Shown: piece after piece, positions 51,401 to 63,239 of the stretch
How the letters are laid out: every line of letters starts with the position of its first letter
Position numbering within the stretch: the stretch's first letter is position 1
Source of the DNA: Ctena decussata
Taxonomy: Eukaryota > Mollusca > Bivalvia > Lucinida > Lucinidae
Reading direction: 5' to 3'
Assembly (NCBI GenBank): GCA_963989385.1
Contig: OZ022502.1
Coordinates: forward strand, 53,623,454-53,687,453
DNA: 64,000 nucleotides
Notes under the pieces: model-generated
Databases searched by the model: none
Seen by the model: only the letters and a program-made list of their open reading frames with translations
What the model was told of the DNA's origin: nothing
Position numbers and translations under genes: made by a program

Positions 51401-54400
51401 TAGAAAATGGCAATTGTACATTTGGGGTTTAAATATCACTGTAGTTAAATGCTGAACACACTGAAAACCTCATGCGACAATTGTAAAGCATACTTGAAGA
51501 ATTTCTTTTCAATTAAATGTGTTTGTGTCCGTCCGTTCACTTATTTTCTGAAAATACATGCATTAATAGGAATAGCTTTCAAATTGATAGTCTATAAATC
51601 AAGGACTACAATTCATAAATATATGGACAAAACTTTCAGGTTTAGTAAATTTCACTTTTATTAGCAAGCTATGATATATTTCTAGCTCAACATTTGCATA
51701 AAAAACAGTTGGCTTCATAAGCATGTGTTGTTTACGATACAAAAATTGTTTACAGTTGCCATCTGGAATCTAATGCATCACAATAGCCATAAACATTATC
51801 TTTATGGTGTTTACCCAAAAACATGGGAGCATTTTAAAACCGTGAGCTGTGAAGCACATAAAATTCAATTCAGATAATTCAGTGTTATGTAGTTTACGTT
51901 ACCAAATGGTAATAAGTCATATAAATTAATATAAAGAGATTCAATTAAATAAGAAATTATATGGTATTATGCCTGTTTTATATTTATAGATGTTTTCTAG
52001 TTTATAAAGTGGACAATAATTCATTTTCAAACTACTTTTAGACATGAAATACACATCAACAAGTCGAGAATAAGTTTTTAGATATACAGGAGTATTTCAT
52101 ATGTTCAATCAAGAATATCAATAATTGTCGATAGACATTTTGAAACTCATCGACTTGTGGTTTCGATTCTAAAGAGCGGTTCTGTTTTTATGTAAACTTA
52201 TTCAACAACGGTAACATAATTTTTTTGTATCAGTCCTACTGCTTCGCATGTAATTTACGTTAAGTCAGACAGGGTTATAGGAAGTTTATTGGAAGTATAT
52301 ATAATGAATCGAATCTAAATACTGCTATTGCCCATACGACATTATGGTAGTCCTCGTCTGAATAGCCTCTCCTAGACATTCATAATGAGACTCATCAGTA
52401 TATAACTTGCCTGGAAAAAATGAGAGAAAACTACCAAGAATTATAATCAAATACTTCCGTTTATAAGTACCCTTTCTTTAAGCGGTTCTGTGAGGGCTGA
52501 TTAGATCAGTGTACTGTTTAAATTAGTTTTCATCCAGTGGCTACAAGGCTTATAGAGATTATCTGAAATAGTGAAACGCTCCAGATTGCATGAGGCGTGT
52601 TTTGCACTGTTCAGAATTTCTCAGGAAAATGTCAAATCAAACCAAGTCTGCTGTATTCAAGCCTTGTGTGTCATGTTTACTTCTGAAACATCAGAATATT
52701 CTGATTATTGTATCTGAAGCTGGTACATTTGCTCCTCAAAACTAAGTCATCATATGTTTTGTTTTGCACAGGCATTTAACTGACTAAAACCGAATTCATT
52801 AGCCTTTGTAGTTTACGTTATAGGAAGCGTTTTAATTTCGTACCTGGAATCTATTGATATTTTTTAGAAAGTTCATAACAGTGACTTGAAACTTTGTCTA
52901 AATATGAATAGGCATACGGTAGAAGTAAACTACAGAAAAAACATCCAGGGAGGTAGAGGAGGGAGTGGGATGAAAATTGTAATAATGGACCAAGCCATCC
53001 CCAATTCCAAGGCTTATACCCTATTACTCTAGGAATCTTAATACTACATTTGCCGTTTAACAGTTATGATATCATATGTGAATAAAGCCAACTATAATTC
53101 AAGTTGTTAATATATAGACTTTATGTATGTATGGAAAAGAAGGAGTGAAGTATTATGGCTACACTACAAATCACCAAGGAAACTTAATCATTAAAACAAT
53201 CTACTATAAAACAATTCTGAAACTGCTGTTCAGGCTCTTACAACTACAAAACACTAACTCCAATGCAAGCTTCCGGCATCAGCTGACTACTGTTACACCA
53301 GCTCTGGCATCTCAACTCATCTGAAAAGGTTGTGATAGTCAAAGCATTTCGAGAAAACAGAAAAGGCGACTATTGTGCGAGGTTAACTTACTACAAGGTC
53401 ACGTTTTTCACTGCAATGCCAGCTTAGAACATTACAGGACATCTATTTTTTTTTTGCCATCTCAGGCTTCGACTATTCATCTTTATGAGTATTATACCAG
53501 TTCTGGCCAACAAATGTCCCCTGCCAGTATGCTAAAATACCACTGTAGTGGCCGACATAAAAGCACACCCTATAATGCTAATAACCCTGTTTGGTAACTC
53601 ATTCTTCGTAACGTACGTAACAGTACAGATAAGGCTTTACAAAGAGGACTATAGATAAAAGGATAGCATCTTAATCTATTAGAAGACGTCTGTAAACACT
53701 GTGGTGTCAGGTCAGGCTATTGAAAGGCATCAACAGACATCATTGCACCTGTCTATGCCATTGCAAAACCTGTGCATCAACTATGGCACCTGCTGAAATA
53801 CTTCTAGAGATACATGTATTGTAATGGCACTTCATTCTTTTATATCAACATGGGCAGATTTCAGTGCCAGATCAGTCTATTACCAGACATCTAAAAAGAC
53901 CGTGGTACCAGCAAAGGGCATGAAAAGAGGATGCATTGACATGGTTTTAGATATTCGGGTAACTACGAAGCCTCTTGAGAGTCATTTCTCTCCTTTCGGT
54001 AATTCCATATCATAGTTAGTCTGCGTCTTTATCTTGTTCGATTGCCTGAAAACCACTAAATTAAATGTAGAGAAAATTATATCGGTGCTTTATCTGAATT
54101 TGCTCTTTCAACACTGTAGTACAAGTTCAAATTCTGTCAATAAATTGTCTCTTTCAATTATGTAGTGCCAGCTGTTTGACTAACATACTTCAGAAGAGGC
54201 AAATTTTTGCCCCAGGTATCTATATAAAATTGCTTAGTAGACCATTGTTCAAGCTCTAATTACCGAACATTTTATCTAGAATATTGCAACATCTCGTCTG
54301 TTAAGGATCACGGTAGGTCATTGTAACTGACTAAAACCGAATTTATAAGATGCTGCCTAAAATATCAATGACCATGCTTCTGGATAATGATTTCTGATAA

Positions 54401-54925
54401 CTTACACCCGGTAACGTATGTAACAGTGCCAATTTCTGCATGGTTTGATTTTGACACTCCCATACATTTTCTTCATACTTGCCTTAATGTGAAAGGTAAA
54501 TATTTGCTGGTTTCAGTAAAATGGTAAATTTGGTTCAAAACATAATAGTTTGTCCATTATGTTGGGGGGAAAAAAACTCGGTAACGTAGTATACAGTTAT
54601 GCTCTACAGGAGATAACTGTAATGACGGTACAGGAAAGCAACACGATTTTTTAAACAGCAAGATTTATATCCACTTCAATATTTATTTTTATAAGAAGTA
54701 CAGGAACAGACGAATTCAGCAGATTGATATGGTAACGTATTTCAATTGACGATGACTGTCAAACGCACCAACAGTCAGACAGCAAATAACTGTATCTTGC
54801 AATGTTGGAAGATACTTTTGGAAAAACAAATAGTGTAGAAAGAATTTCCTTCAGATGGATGGGGGTAGGCTTATGGGCTATTGGTAGCTCAAAAGACTGT
54901 TTTAGAATTAATAAACCACCATTAA
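51401..54925. other. Long stretch without recognisable features
   Basis: 3.5 kb of AT-rich sequence. Weak repeated phrases around CCAGCTCTGGC / CCAGTTCTGGCC at 53290-53510 suggest decayed repeats; no ORF shows a known domain. Confidence 0.5.
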
Positions 54926-54929
54926 AAGT

Positions 54930-55245
54930 GTACTTACTGACCTTTGACCCAGTTATGATTATATACGACGTCGGCAATATAGCAAAAGCTTTTATGACAT
55001 GTTTACTTACTTCATTTGCCATAGTTGCCTCTTATTCCGCGAAAGTGCCTATTAATTGAATAATTCACTCACAAACTGGTATATGAAAATGCACTAAATG
55101 ACCTTTGACCCCATTCGGACCTTATTTGATGGCTGTTGAGCTGGCAACCGCGCAAAATGGTTTTAAGTATGTTTACTGACTGCAATTAGCCCGGTTGCCC
55201 GCCATGCCGCGAAAGTGCCCACAAACTCAAAATTTCACCTATAAA
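54930..55245 (+). repeat. Two ~160-bp tandem modules
   Basis: TGACCTTTGACCC recurs at 54939 and 55100, and CCGCGAAAGTGCC at about 55038 and 55210, with TTACTGACTGC-like sequence between. Related to 51236-51400. Confidence 0.7.
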
Positions 55246-56056
55246 CCACCGGACTATATGATAACTTTCAGTAAAAATGTCATTTTTTGTATTACTGCTA
55301 ATGAAAAATATTTCATAAAACTATTTAATAATAAGGATTTTCGTAAGCTGTTATGTATTGTTATATAAGAAATTTTAGGACCTTAGAAGATTTACTGGGA
55401 GTTACTTCGATTATTTGTTTATTTATTTATTTATTTTGTGAAACTAAGCAGAACTGTGTATGTACTTTGGAGCAAATGGACTACGCATAACTGGTGAAGT
55501 GTAAAATGAAAATAGTTCAAAGGGTATTCAAGTTACAGAGTGGACAAGAAAATGTTAATGGACATACTAATATACGGACAGAGACAGAACGACGGGAATT
55601 TGATTGCTATGTACCCTGAACTGTTCGGTTAAGACAAAGCTATGTTTATTATAAGATCGTCATGTCTTGATGTTGAAAAAATACATCTTACATTGGGAAA
55701 GTACTTTTACAAGTCTCTTACATGTAAGATGCTATATGGTTCTTGATTTCTGATATGAGATGGAAATAGTGGAAGTAGTTCGTCCTACCAGCCTCATTTG
55801 TGACAGATTGGTAGGAACAAAAATCTTACTGTTCGCAACAATGGCTATTATTACAAGGGGAATTAACTTTTGTGACTGTTTTCCTCCTTGTTTCTGTTGG
55901 AGCACATTTAAAAGCTGACTACCACTGAGACTCTCAGAGGAGGTTACAATGAAAATGATAGTTCCTTCCCCAACAGTTGCCATAGATAGTCTGCAAATAT
56001 TCAGCTTATTCTTTTGGGTATTTTGTCATCACTGAGTTCAGTTATAAGTACTGGTA
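55246..56056. other. Mostly featureless; R3 end piece at 55848-55915
   Basis: AACTTTTGTGACTGTTTTCC is an R3-family end. A (TTTA)n stretch lies at 55417-55435. No gene. Confidence 0.4.
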
Positions 56057-56069
56057 AAGCCTGTGGTAT

Positions 56070-56356
56070 GTTGTTGTTGTTGTTGTTGTTGTGTCATTGT
56101 TTTACATCCATGGTAAATAGCTGCATGTATGGTCATGCCAGGACGGTCGGTTAATTCAACTACAATATTCCTGGGTAGGCTTAGCCATCCTAAGCGGTCA
56201 AGTAGTACTAAGTGCACTTACTTTCGCTAGTAACTGACAACTGCCCTTCTTGACTCAGCGGAAGCGGAAACGAGAGTAAGTGGCCGGACCGTATATCGAA
56301 CCCAGGACCTCTGTTTGTTAGTCTGACGCGCCACAGACCGCACTATGCGACCCAGC
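56070..56356 (-). mobile_element. tRNA-derived SINE family S1 with perfect target duplication
   Basis: Minus-strand tRNA head starts at 56353 (GGGTCGCATAGTGCGG) with B box TGGGTTCGATATAC, then a ~200-bp body and an (AAC)n tail at 56070-56091. The 13-bp AAGCCTGTGGTAT flanks it at 56057-56069 and 56357-56369. Confidence 0.9.
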
Positions 56357-56548
56357 AAGCCTGTGGTATAGATTATAACTGGTAATTGGTAATGATTAAA
56401 AGTCAATGAAGGAATTAGTGTTTTTTTGTTGCTTCCAAAGGATGTTTATTTTCAGAATCTTGCGTCTTGTCCTTGGTCATCACAAATTTTGTCATTAGGG
56501 ATTTAATGTAAAAGAAAAAAGAAGTCATCTATATGTTAGTAGTTGATG

Positions 56549-56822
56549 TTTTGTTGTTATTTTATTGTTTTACATCCACGATAAAAAGCTATGGTAATGT
56601 CGGGACGGTCTATTACCCTAACCACACTATTCCTGGGCTGGCTTAGACCTTCTAAGCGATAACCGGTACTATGAGCACATTGTCATACTTTCACCAGTAA
56701 CTTACAACTGTCCTTCTTGATACAGGGGAAGGAGAAACGAAAGTATGTGGCCCGACAGAGTAACGAACCCGGGACCTTTGGCTCTTGAGTCAAAACGCAC
56801 AACCAACTGCGCTACGCGGCCC
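56549..56822 (-). mobile_element. tRNA-derived SINE family S1, second full copy
   Basis: Head GGGCCGCGTAGCGCAGTTGG (from 56822) has a good A box; B-box region CGGGTTCGTTACTC. The body matches 56070-56356; the tail is AACAACAAAAC-like. No clear target duplication. Confidence 0.85.
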
Positions 56823-56984
56823 GGTTCCTCTAAATTTCAGTAAGTTTTATTCAGAAAGGATGGTAACTGTTAAAACTGCATAGGCCTAGAAAAGGACGAT
56901 TTGATGGCAATTGTGAGATACTGATATTTTCCCACACATGTTGTGTTTCCTGAACTGATTTTTTTCAATAAGACACTTTCATGA

Positions 56985-57065
56985 AACTGAATTACAACGT
57001 ACGTTTATGAAAAAATAAGAAATTGATTTTCAATGTACGTTTATGAAAAAATAAGAAATAGTATC
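56985..57065. repeat. ~35-bp tandem duplication
   Basis: GTACGTTTATGAAAAAATAAG occurs at 56999 and 57035. Confidence 0.9.
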
Positions 57066-57129
57066 TAGTAAATACGATCAAACACCTTGTCTGTAAAACC
57101 AGTAAATGCGTTTAAATGACTTAAAATAA

Positions 57130-57182
57130 AATAAGACTGTTGGAACAGACCCTGATTAGACTGTTCCAACCAGTAGTCTAGC
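57130..57182. repeat. Stem-loop
   Basis: GACTGTTGGAACAG pairs with CTGTTCCAACCAGTAGTC with one small bulge. Confidence 0.65.
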
Positions 57183-57284
57183 TTGGATCTACACCCTACA
57201 CTGTTTGTGTTTGTACAGGCATAACAACTATTGTGGAAATATTTTAGTCCGGGTTTTACGGTGCCAGGTTTTACAACGTCTGAA

Positions 57285-57345
57285 GTCCAGGTTTAACACA
57301 GTCCGAAGTCCAGAGTCCAAAGTCCAGAGTCCAAGTCCAGTCCAT
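57285..57345. repeat. AGTCC-type short tandem repeat
   Basis: GTCCGAAGTCCAGAGTCC and variants, about eight AGTCCA/GTCCA units. Confidence 0.75.
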
Positions 57346-57700
57346 ATTTTACATAATGCCCGCGAATTGTGCATGTCGTTATTTGATCTTATTTCACAGT
57401 GGACAACGAAGAAACATTCAAATAGACCGGATAAATAAATAACAAAATAATAATAACTCATGTTTTTAGTAAGGCAAAAGATGCTAGACATGTTCGATTA
57501 TTTGGTGTGCCAGATTGTGGCGTGTCGTTATTTTACGGTGCTTAGGTAAAATAAGCAGTCAAACGAAGTTGCGCCCCGTAGACGCTCTCCAATTATTGGT
57601 TCTCCACTTGCAATTATGAATCATTCTTAAAGCTTGGAACAAATCAGCGTCTTCCGCTTGGGTGCGCATGACAGGAAGTCATAACCTGTCTGAATACATA

Positions 57701-57724
57701 GGCTTGCGGCCGAAGCCGCAAGCC
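57701..57724. repeat. Perfect hairpin GGCTTGCGGC with CGAA loop
   Basis: Ten-base arms; sister of 31054-31077. Followed by AAAAAT and directly by a P1 MITE. Confidence 0.75.
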
Positions 57725-57730
57725 AAAAAT

Positions 57731-57848
57731 GAGCCGCGACACGAGAAAGCAACAAAGTGGTAGTGCGCCCATCGCAGACTCAGATCAGCCTGGGCATCCG
57801 CCTAGTATGATCACAGTCTTTTCTAAGCGCTTTAACGGTAGCTAAGTC
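57731..57848. mobile_element. Left half of palindromic MITE family P1
   Basis: Nearly identical to the left half of 61666-61900, stopping at the centre (GGTAGCTAAG). Confidence 0.8.
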
Positions 57849-58482
57849 ATTGTAAGTAGCTTGTTATTTTTTTTTATATTTTTTTAACTATTGCAGAACT
57901 TAAATGTACAGAAAATTAGATGTGCCTGCGTGTGGGTTTTACTGCCCAAATATAGGTATGTGCTACATAGGAATTTTCGCAATCCTTTATTATTCTTACG
58001 GGCCATCAGGGTTCATCTCCCATAAAGTGCAGGTTACTATGATGCTTATATTGGTTTCATCTGTTTGTGCGACTCCACTTTGGTTGAAGGTACATCATTC
58101 TAGAGTCCAGATGCGCTGAAACAGGCGCACATGCTGCGACCTTGTACAAGTGCCCCTGTGCTTGCACCACACCCATATGCATGTTGTAGCAGACAGGCCG
58201 CAGTAAACAGTATCCAGGATGCAGTAGACAGACAGTAGACACTTCACTGGACAGTAAATAGTATAAAGAAAACCGCGAACAACATGCACTACTTTTCACC
58301 ATGCTCCAAAGCGAAGGGCGAGTGGACAGTGCACAGCAGACGGTAAACGGTCTTTAACGTTGAGGGAAAAGTATTTTCCTTCGTACAGCTTTGAGATACA
58401 TATACAGTGATCGTGAAATTGGGGGGAAGAAAACTGTCAAAGAAAAAAGAAATAAAAACAGAAAATAAAGAAAAGCAGACAA
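57849..58482. other. No recognisable feature
   Basis: A run of CAGTA/ACAGTA-like repeats at 58195-58260; no coding sequence. Confidence 0.4.
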
Positions 58483-58602
58483 AAGTTTGCAGCACCCGGT
58501 ATTCCCAGGCGGTCACCCATCCAAGTACTAACCGGGCCCGACGTTGCTTAATTTCCGTGATCGGACGAGAACCGATGTTTTCAATGTATTATGGCCGTAG
58601 AC
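58483..58602 (-). rRNA. 5S rRNA-like sequence, 120 nt, probably a dispersed pseudogene
   Basis: Minus strand starts GTCTACGGCCATAATACATTG and contains TCCGATCACGGAAATTAAGC, CGGGCCCGGTTAGTAC, TTGGATGGGTGACC and GCCTGGGAATACCGGG: the whole animal 5S rRNA in order, with length exactly 120 by my count. The internal promoter (box C region) is intact and TTTT follows at 58484-58481. Several changes fall in the stems (CATAATACATT in place of CATATCACGTT; a GCAAACTTT end) so the terminal helix is weakened. It is a lone copy, so a retroposed pseudogene is more likely than an active gene. Confidence 0.85.
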
Positions 58603-58756
58603 AACAAAGTACCGATTTTCAACATTTACAAAGTGTACTTTTGAGAGTTTGCGACCAGTAGTAGCCTATCCTGCAGTTCTTACTACTGGGACACACACTG
58701 CAGGCCTAGTAGAGCAGTCGTATCAGGATCTGCGCTGTTTGAATTTCAGTCTCATC

Positions 58757-58826
58757 ATGCCAGCAGACAAAAAATTTGAATCATCAACGAATCAACGTTG
58801 ATTCAATGTGATTCGATGTTTTGTGA
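58757..58826. mobile_element. Short MITE of family P2, worn
   Basis: GCCAGCAGACA at the left with ATCAACGTTGATTCAATG inside; the right end is lost. Confidence 0.5.
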
Positions 58827-59214
58827 TCATCGATTAAATTATGGCAAAACATCTTCGATAAGCCTCTTTATTTCGGAGAAATAATTAGCGCCTCATATGA
58901 TCAGCTTTGTCTAAAGTAAAAAGTAACCGTCTATATCAATGTTATTTCAACGGCAACGTTAATGACACGACGTTGTCAGCGTTGTGTGTCAGCTGAGCAT
59001 GAGGAATAAATCCGTTATCATTGAAAGTGGCTGGAATATTTAATGTTGCGCCACGCGAAGAAAGTCTTCAGATGAGCATTTGCGAACTGCGCATATGCAC
59101 AGTCTGCTCAGTGAGTGCATGGAAAGTCAAACACGCAACATCTTACTAATTCCAGTACGTAATACACTTTTTCTGACTAGTATAAGCAGTGCAGGCTCTC
59201 TCGTAAACGATGCA

Positions 59215-59400
59215 CTGCACTTACTCAGACAGACAACGCAGCTGCATGGACTTATCCTGGTACCCACTGTTTGCGTATAGCGTCAAACATATTTTACCCG
59301 GACAGGACTCATAACATTCAAAACAAGAGATGAGCATAAAATGCACATGAAAATAAGATCGACCCTTGATTATTTTGATTGTCAGTGATGTAACCCAAGA
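59215..59400. repeat. ~185-bp direct repeat, copy 1
   Basis: GCACTTACTCAGACAGACAACG to GATGTAACCCAAGA; the same order recurs at 59931-60100 with about 85-90% identity by eye. Confidence 0.85.
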
Positions 59401-59930
59401 ACCGCACCCTCGGAAAATTGGCACATGCGACGAGAAGAATCAGCCCAGTCTGTGGTAACATATATGCGTTCACAACATGTATAAGCAATCTTGAGCATCA
59501 TACACTGTGGCGCCGTAAAGAGTGTGAAAAGAAAAGACACTAATGGGACAGCATTCGCTTTTCCCAAGATGTGGTGCAATACATTTTTCCGTGCGCATAC
59601 CTCGTGTCGTGATAAAACCAGTCTTATTTCATAAGCAAAACGCGCGTTTCTTGACTAGACGCATGCGCAATCAGAGCAGGGTAGACTACACATGAGCGTA
59701 GACATATCTTGGTACCTCCTGGTTGCTGCGTATACATACATATTTCGTTGCCAATATTATGGGCTGAAGCACATTTTTTCCTTGCGCAGGCCATTTGAGT
59801 CGTGTCGTGATAATGTCAGCCTTGTGGTGTATGCAAAGCACCTATGTCCAGACTAGTCTGTGCACTAGCACAATCAGAATAGGTTAGGCGCAATAAGTAT
59901 GCCTTCTTGAAATCAAACGGTGAACTGCAC

Positions 59931-60100
59931 TTACTCTGACAGACTACGCAGTTGCATAGACTTGTCTTGGTACCCACTGTTTGCGTATAGTGTCAAACGT
60001 ATTTTGCCCGGACAAGGCTCATAACGTTTAAAGAGATGAGCATAAAATGCACGTGCAGATATAACCGACCCTTGATTATCAATGATGTAATCCAAGAGTT
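59931..60100. repeat. ~170-bp direct repeat, copy 2
   Basis: GGTACCCACTGTTTGCGTATAG and GAGATGAGCATAAAATGCAC are shared with copy 1, about 715 bp away. Confidence 0.85.
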
Positions 60101-60352
60101 GCAAGATTAACAAAAAAAAAATAAAAATAAAAATAACCGCACAGATCCTAAATTTTGGGATAGATGTATCTGAGGAATCACTTTAGGATCAGATCAAGAT
60201 GTTCAATGCGTCATATCCTATCAGTTTTTTTGACTAACTGTCAGCTACTTAGCATTTGTTTAAATTTGAGAAATTATCTGGTAATTTAAAGGTGTCCCAA
60301 TAGAGAGAGTAAATTAAAACGATGGAAATTGTTTGAACAGCATTGCAAGACA

Positions 60353-60460
60353 CCCGGCAGGCACATGACGTCGTAATGATGTCAAAATGGGGTCGATGCG
60401 ATGCCACCATGCTGCATCGACGTCAATACGACGTCATTTCTACGTCATGTGCCTGCTGGG
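60353..60460. mobile_element. Short MITE of family P2 (GACGTC type)
   Basis: ACCCGGCAGGCACATGACG start, CATGTGCCTGCTGGGC end, GACGTC blocks inside. Confidence 0.8.
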
Positions 60461-60476
60461 CAGTAAAGTATTTCCA

Positions 60477-60567
60477 AGCGGGCACATGACGTCAGAATGA
60501 CGTCGATGAAATGTACTGTTTGCGTCGACGTCAATGCGACGTCATTATAACGTTGTGTACCTGCTGA
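60477..60567. mobile_element. Short MITE of family P2 (GACGTC type)
   Basis: GCGGGCACATGACGTCAG start, GTACCTGCTGAG end; sits 16 bp after the previous copy. Confidence 0.75.
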
Positions 60568-60700
60568 GGAGCGGCTGTAGCGTAGTGGATAACACTCCAG
60601 ACTACCAATCCAGGGGTCGCACGATCGATCCCCCGCTTCTCCGGTCTTTCGGATGAGACTTTAAGGTAGACGAATACTGAATAGAAATATTGGCGGGGCA
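60568..60700 (+). mobile_element. tRNA-derived SINE, head plus partial body
   Basis: GGAGCGGCTGTAGCGTAGTGG (A box) with B-box region CGATCGATCCCC about 50 bases on, then CTTTCGGATGAGACTTTAAGG. It starts at the edge of the preceding MITE. Body end unclear. Confidence 0.65.
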
Positions 60701-61160
60701 TTCAAACCATTATACCGTCTAAATAACCCAAAGAGCTATAAAACATTTGGTTAAGAAAAAAACAATTTTCACCGTTTTGTTTTCCTAATAAACAATATTT
60801 TGTATTTCTACATATTATTTTTAAACATTTTCCATTAAAATTCATATCTCTAGCACATGAATGCACTTTCATTTCAGCAAATCATATAATCTGTAATATA
60901 TGATATTTGAAAAAAACTGATAACACAAAATTGCAGTTTTCTTGTTAATAAGTATATTTTTACATTCTTTGAAAAAATGCAAGAAAATTGAATTTCATGA
61001 AAAACGTCATGAAAAATATTATCAATCGATGGGGCATGCTTATGCGTATTATTTTAGTAAAGCTTACGTCGTATGTTAAAGAATAAAACAAAAAAACAAA
61101 CATTTCACCGTTTCGTTTCCTAGAAAAACAATGTTTAAGTTCAAAATATCCCCAAAACAG
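60701..61160. other. No recognisable feature
   Basis: AT-rich, no gene. Confidence 0.45.
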
Positions 61161-61164
61161 ACTG

Positions 61165-61580
61165 CCCAAATTCTGCACCTGCTGCAAGCACAGCCGGTCC
61201 TTGCCCTATTATTTATTTTCCTGTTATTCGGTTCTACCATAGAGTAATGTCGACAAAAATGCGCAGATGGAATGGAAACCGTGAAGATCTTGATCATTCT
61301 GGTTCCTAAGGAACAGCCTGATCTCAGTTTCCACTGTTTATACAGACCTATGTGCCCGAAAACTTAGGATCTTTACGGTAGATATTGTAAGTGTATATTA
61401 TAACTGTATTTACTCCACAGTTAGTCGATTTGATGATGAACAATAACTCTGTTTGTTTTTTAAACAAGCAAGAACAGAGTTCTTCCGGGATCGTCCACCT
61501 TAAATCGAGGTCCCGTCTCCATATGACCTCGTTGTTGGTGGGACGTTAAACCCGAGTTCACTCACTCACTTGTGTGCCTG
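61165..61580 (+). repeat. SINE fragments
   Basis: 61165-61205 (CTGCACCTGCTGCAAGCAC) is family S2. 61490-61580 carries GGTGGGACGTTAAACCCGAG and a (TCAC)n tail, a typical SINE 3' end, plus an AACAGAGTTCTTCCGGGATCG segment. Confidence 0.5.
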
Positions 61581-61665
61581 CTGGGTAGTATGTATCAATG
61601 TGAAGATCTGATCCGTCTCCTTGAGCTTCCAATTAGGTATCCGTTTATCTGAATCAGAAAAAAAT

Positions 61666-61900
61666 GAGCCGCGACACGAGAAAGAAACAAAGTGGTAGTG
61701 CGCCCATTGCAGACTCAGATCAGCCTGGGCATCCGCCTAGTATGATCACAGTCTTTTCTAAGCGCTTTAACGGTAGCTAAGGGTCTAAGCTACCTTCATG
61801 TGGACAGCAAAGACTCTGATCAGACTGGGTGGATGCCCGGGCTTATCTGAGTCTGCGCTGGGCGCACAACCACTTTGTTGGTTTTCTCGCGTCGTGGTTC
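61666..61900. mobile_element. Palindromic MITE family P1
   Basis: GAGCCGCGACACGAGA ... TCTCGCGTCGTGGTTC. Full length; its left half is nearly identical to 57731-57848. Confidence 0.85.
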
Positions 61901-63185
61901 AAGATAATAATATTGGAAGTCTGCCCACAGTCATAACTAATTTATTATAGGTCCACGTTTCATGAACATCGATCTTCAGACGAAAGAAGCAATTCTATAG
62001 GGAGAAGAAATAATGCCAGAATTTGTGCATATTGCCAAAATTGATAAATTCTGCATTCCTATCATACAAAACTATAATTGACAAGAAAAATGTCAGAACT
62101 GCCTTTTTAATTTGGGCGTAGAAGTTAAAAAAAACAGAAGTCATGTATAGTTTCTAAGCCTAGAAGTTCTATTATAGAGTTAGTCTAACTAGTAGTTAAT
62201 GAGTCCCATTGAATTCAGAAATCGGCGTTACGAGTTGTTACGTCAATATTGACCCAGTTAATGTTATGGTTCCCCTCTTCATTTAAATGTAAGTAGACTT
62301 GGAACCAACTTTTATTCTGGCCTGTTTACATCGCGGAATGATTATGTACAAAGTAGTTAGGTATTTTGTCAAAGTATATATTAAGTTTAAGACTTGAGTA
62401 TCTCCATGTAATACATAAATTTATATAAAAGACGATAACAGATATTTCTAGACTAATATGCACAGTGGAAGGAAAGTAAACGACGATAATTTGAGCGTAT
62501 GTGTATTCCGATTGGAAGAGTACTTCTGTCGAGTCGACCACCTAGCTGATGAAGTATCTCCGTATTTTCCTAGTGAACATCGTTAAGAGATTTGAACAAC
62601 AACGTTATCTCCATATTCAATCGATCTTGATAACACTAATTTATTAATGATCAAAAATAATAATTCAGGCCATGATAGATGAATTTAATTGTTGAATTTT
62701 GAGCTCGCATAACAAAATTTAAGCCGTGACCTAGATATTCGAGACATCACCGTATCAAAACGAAAGAACGAAGCTGAATACAAAATCCTATACATAAGAC
62801 TGTACACTCGTGATTCTCACTGGCGTTGACTTTAATGTTTAGTTCGTGAATTTATTGAAATTCAAACAGATTTCTCAGCCTAAAAAAAGACGAAACCCAA
62901 GGATTTGTCAATGAAAGTGGAAGTAAATGTCACCAATACTGCGATTTGAGCTAAGTCCTCGAGGATAATCCAGACAGTTACATTATTTTTTTTTGTTTAA
63001 TATATTATTAGAAAAGTATACCTAATATTGTATTCATATTTACAGGCATAGTTACTATATTGTACCGTTTGAAACAAGAGTAAAAGCTCTTTCAGTATGA
63101 TACTATAAGTTGCAATCCACCCACACTTGGTTCAAAACTTCATTATTTACAGGATGGGGTACAAGGTAAATATTATATAAAGGTC
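61901..63185. other. No recognisable feature
   Basis: 1.3 kb AT-rich sequence with no coding or repeat signal that I can support. Confidence 0.5.
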
Positions 63186-63239
63186 TCATCTGGCCAAACT
63201 AGCTACACTTTTGACTCATCCTGATGTTGAAAGAGTTGT

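Noticed and set aside
54939..54951. Nuclear receptor DR1-type site (TGACCTTTGACCC)
   Set aside because: It is part of a repeated module, so the match is likely incidental.
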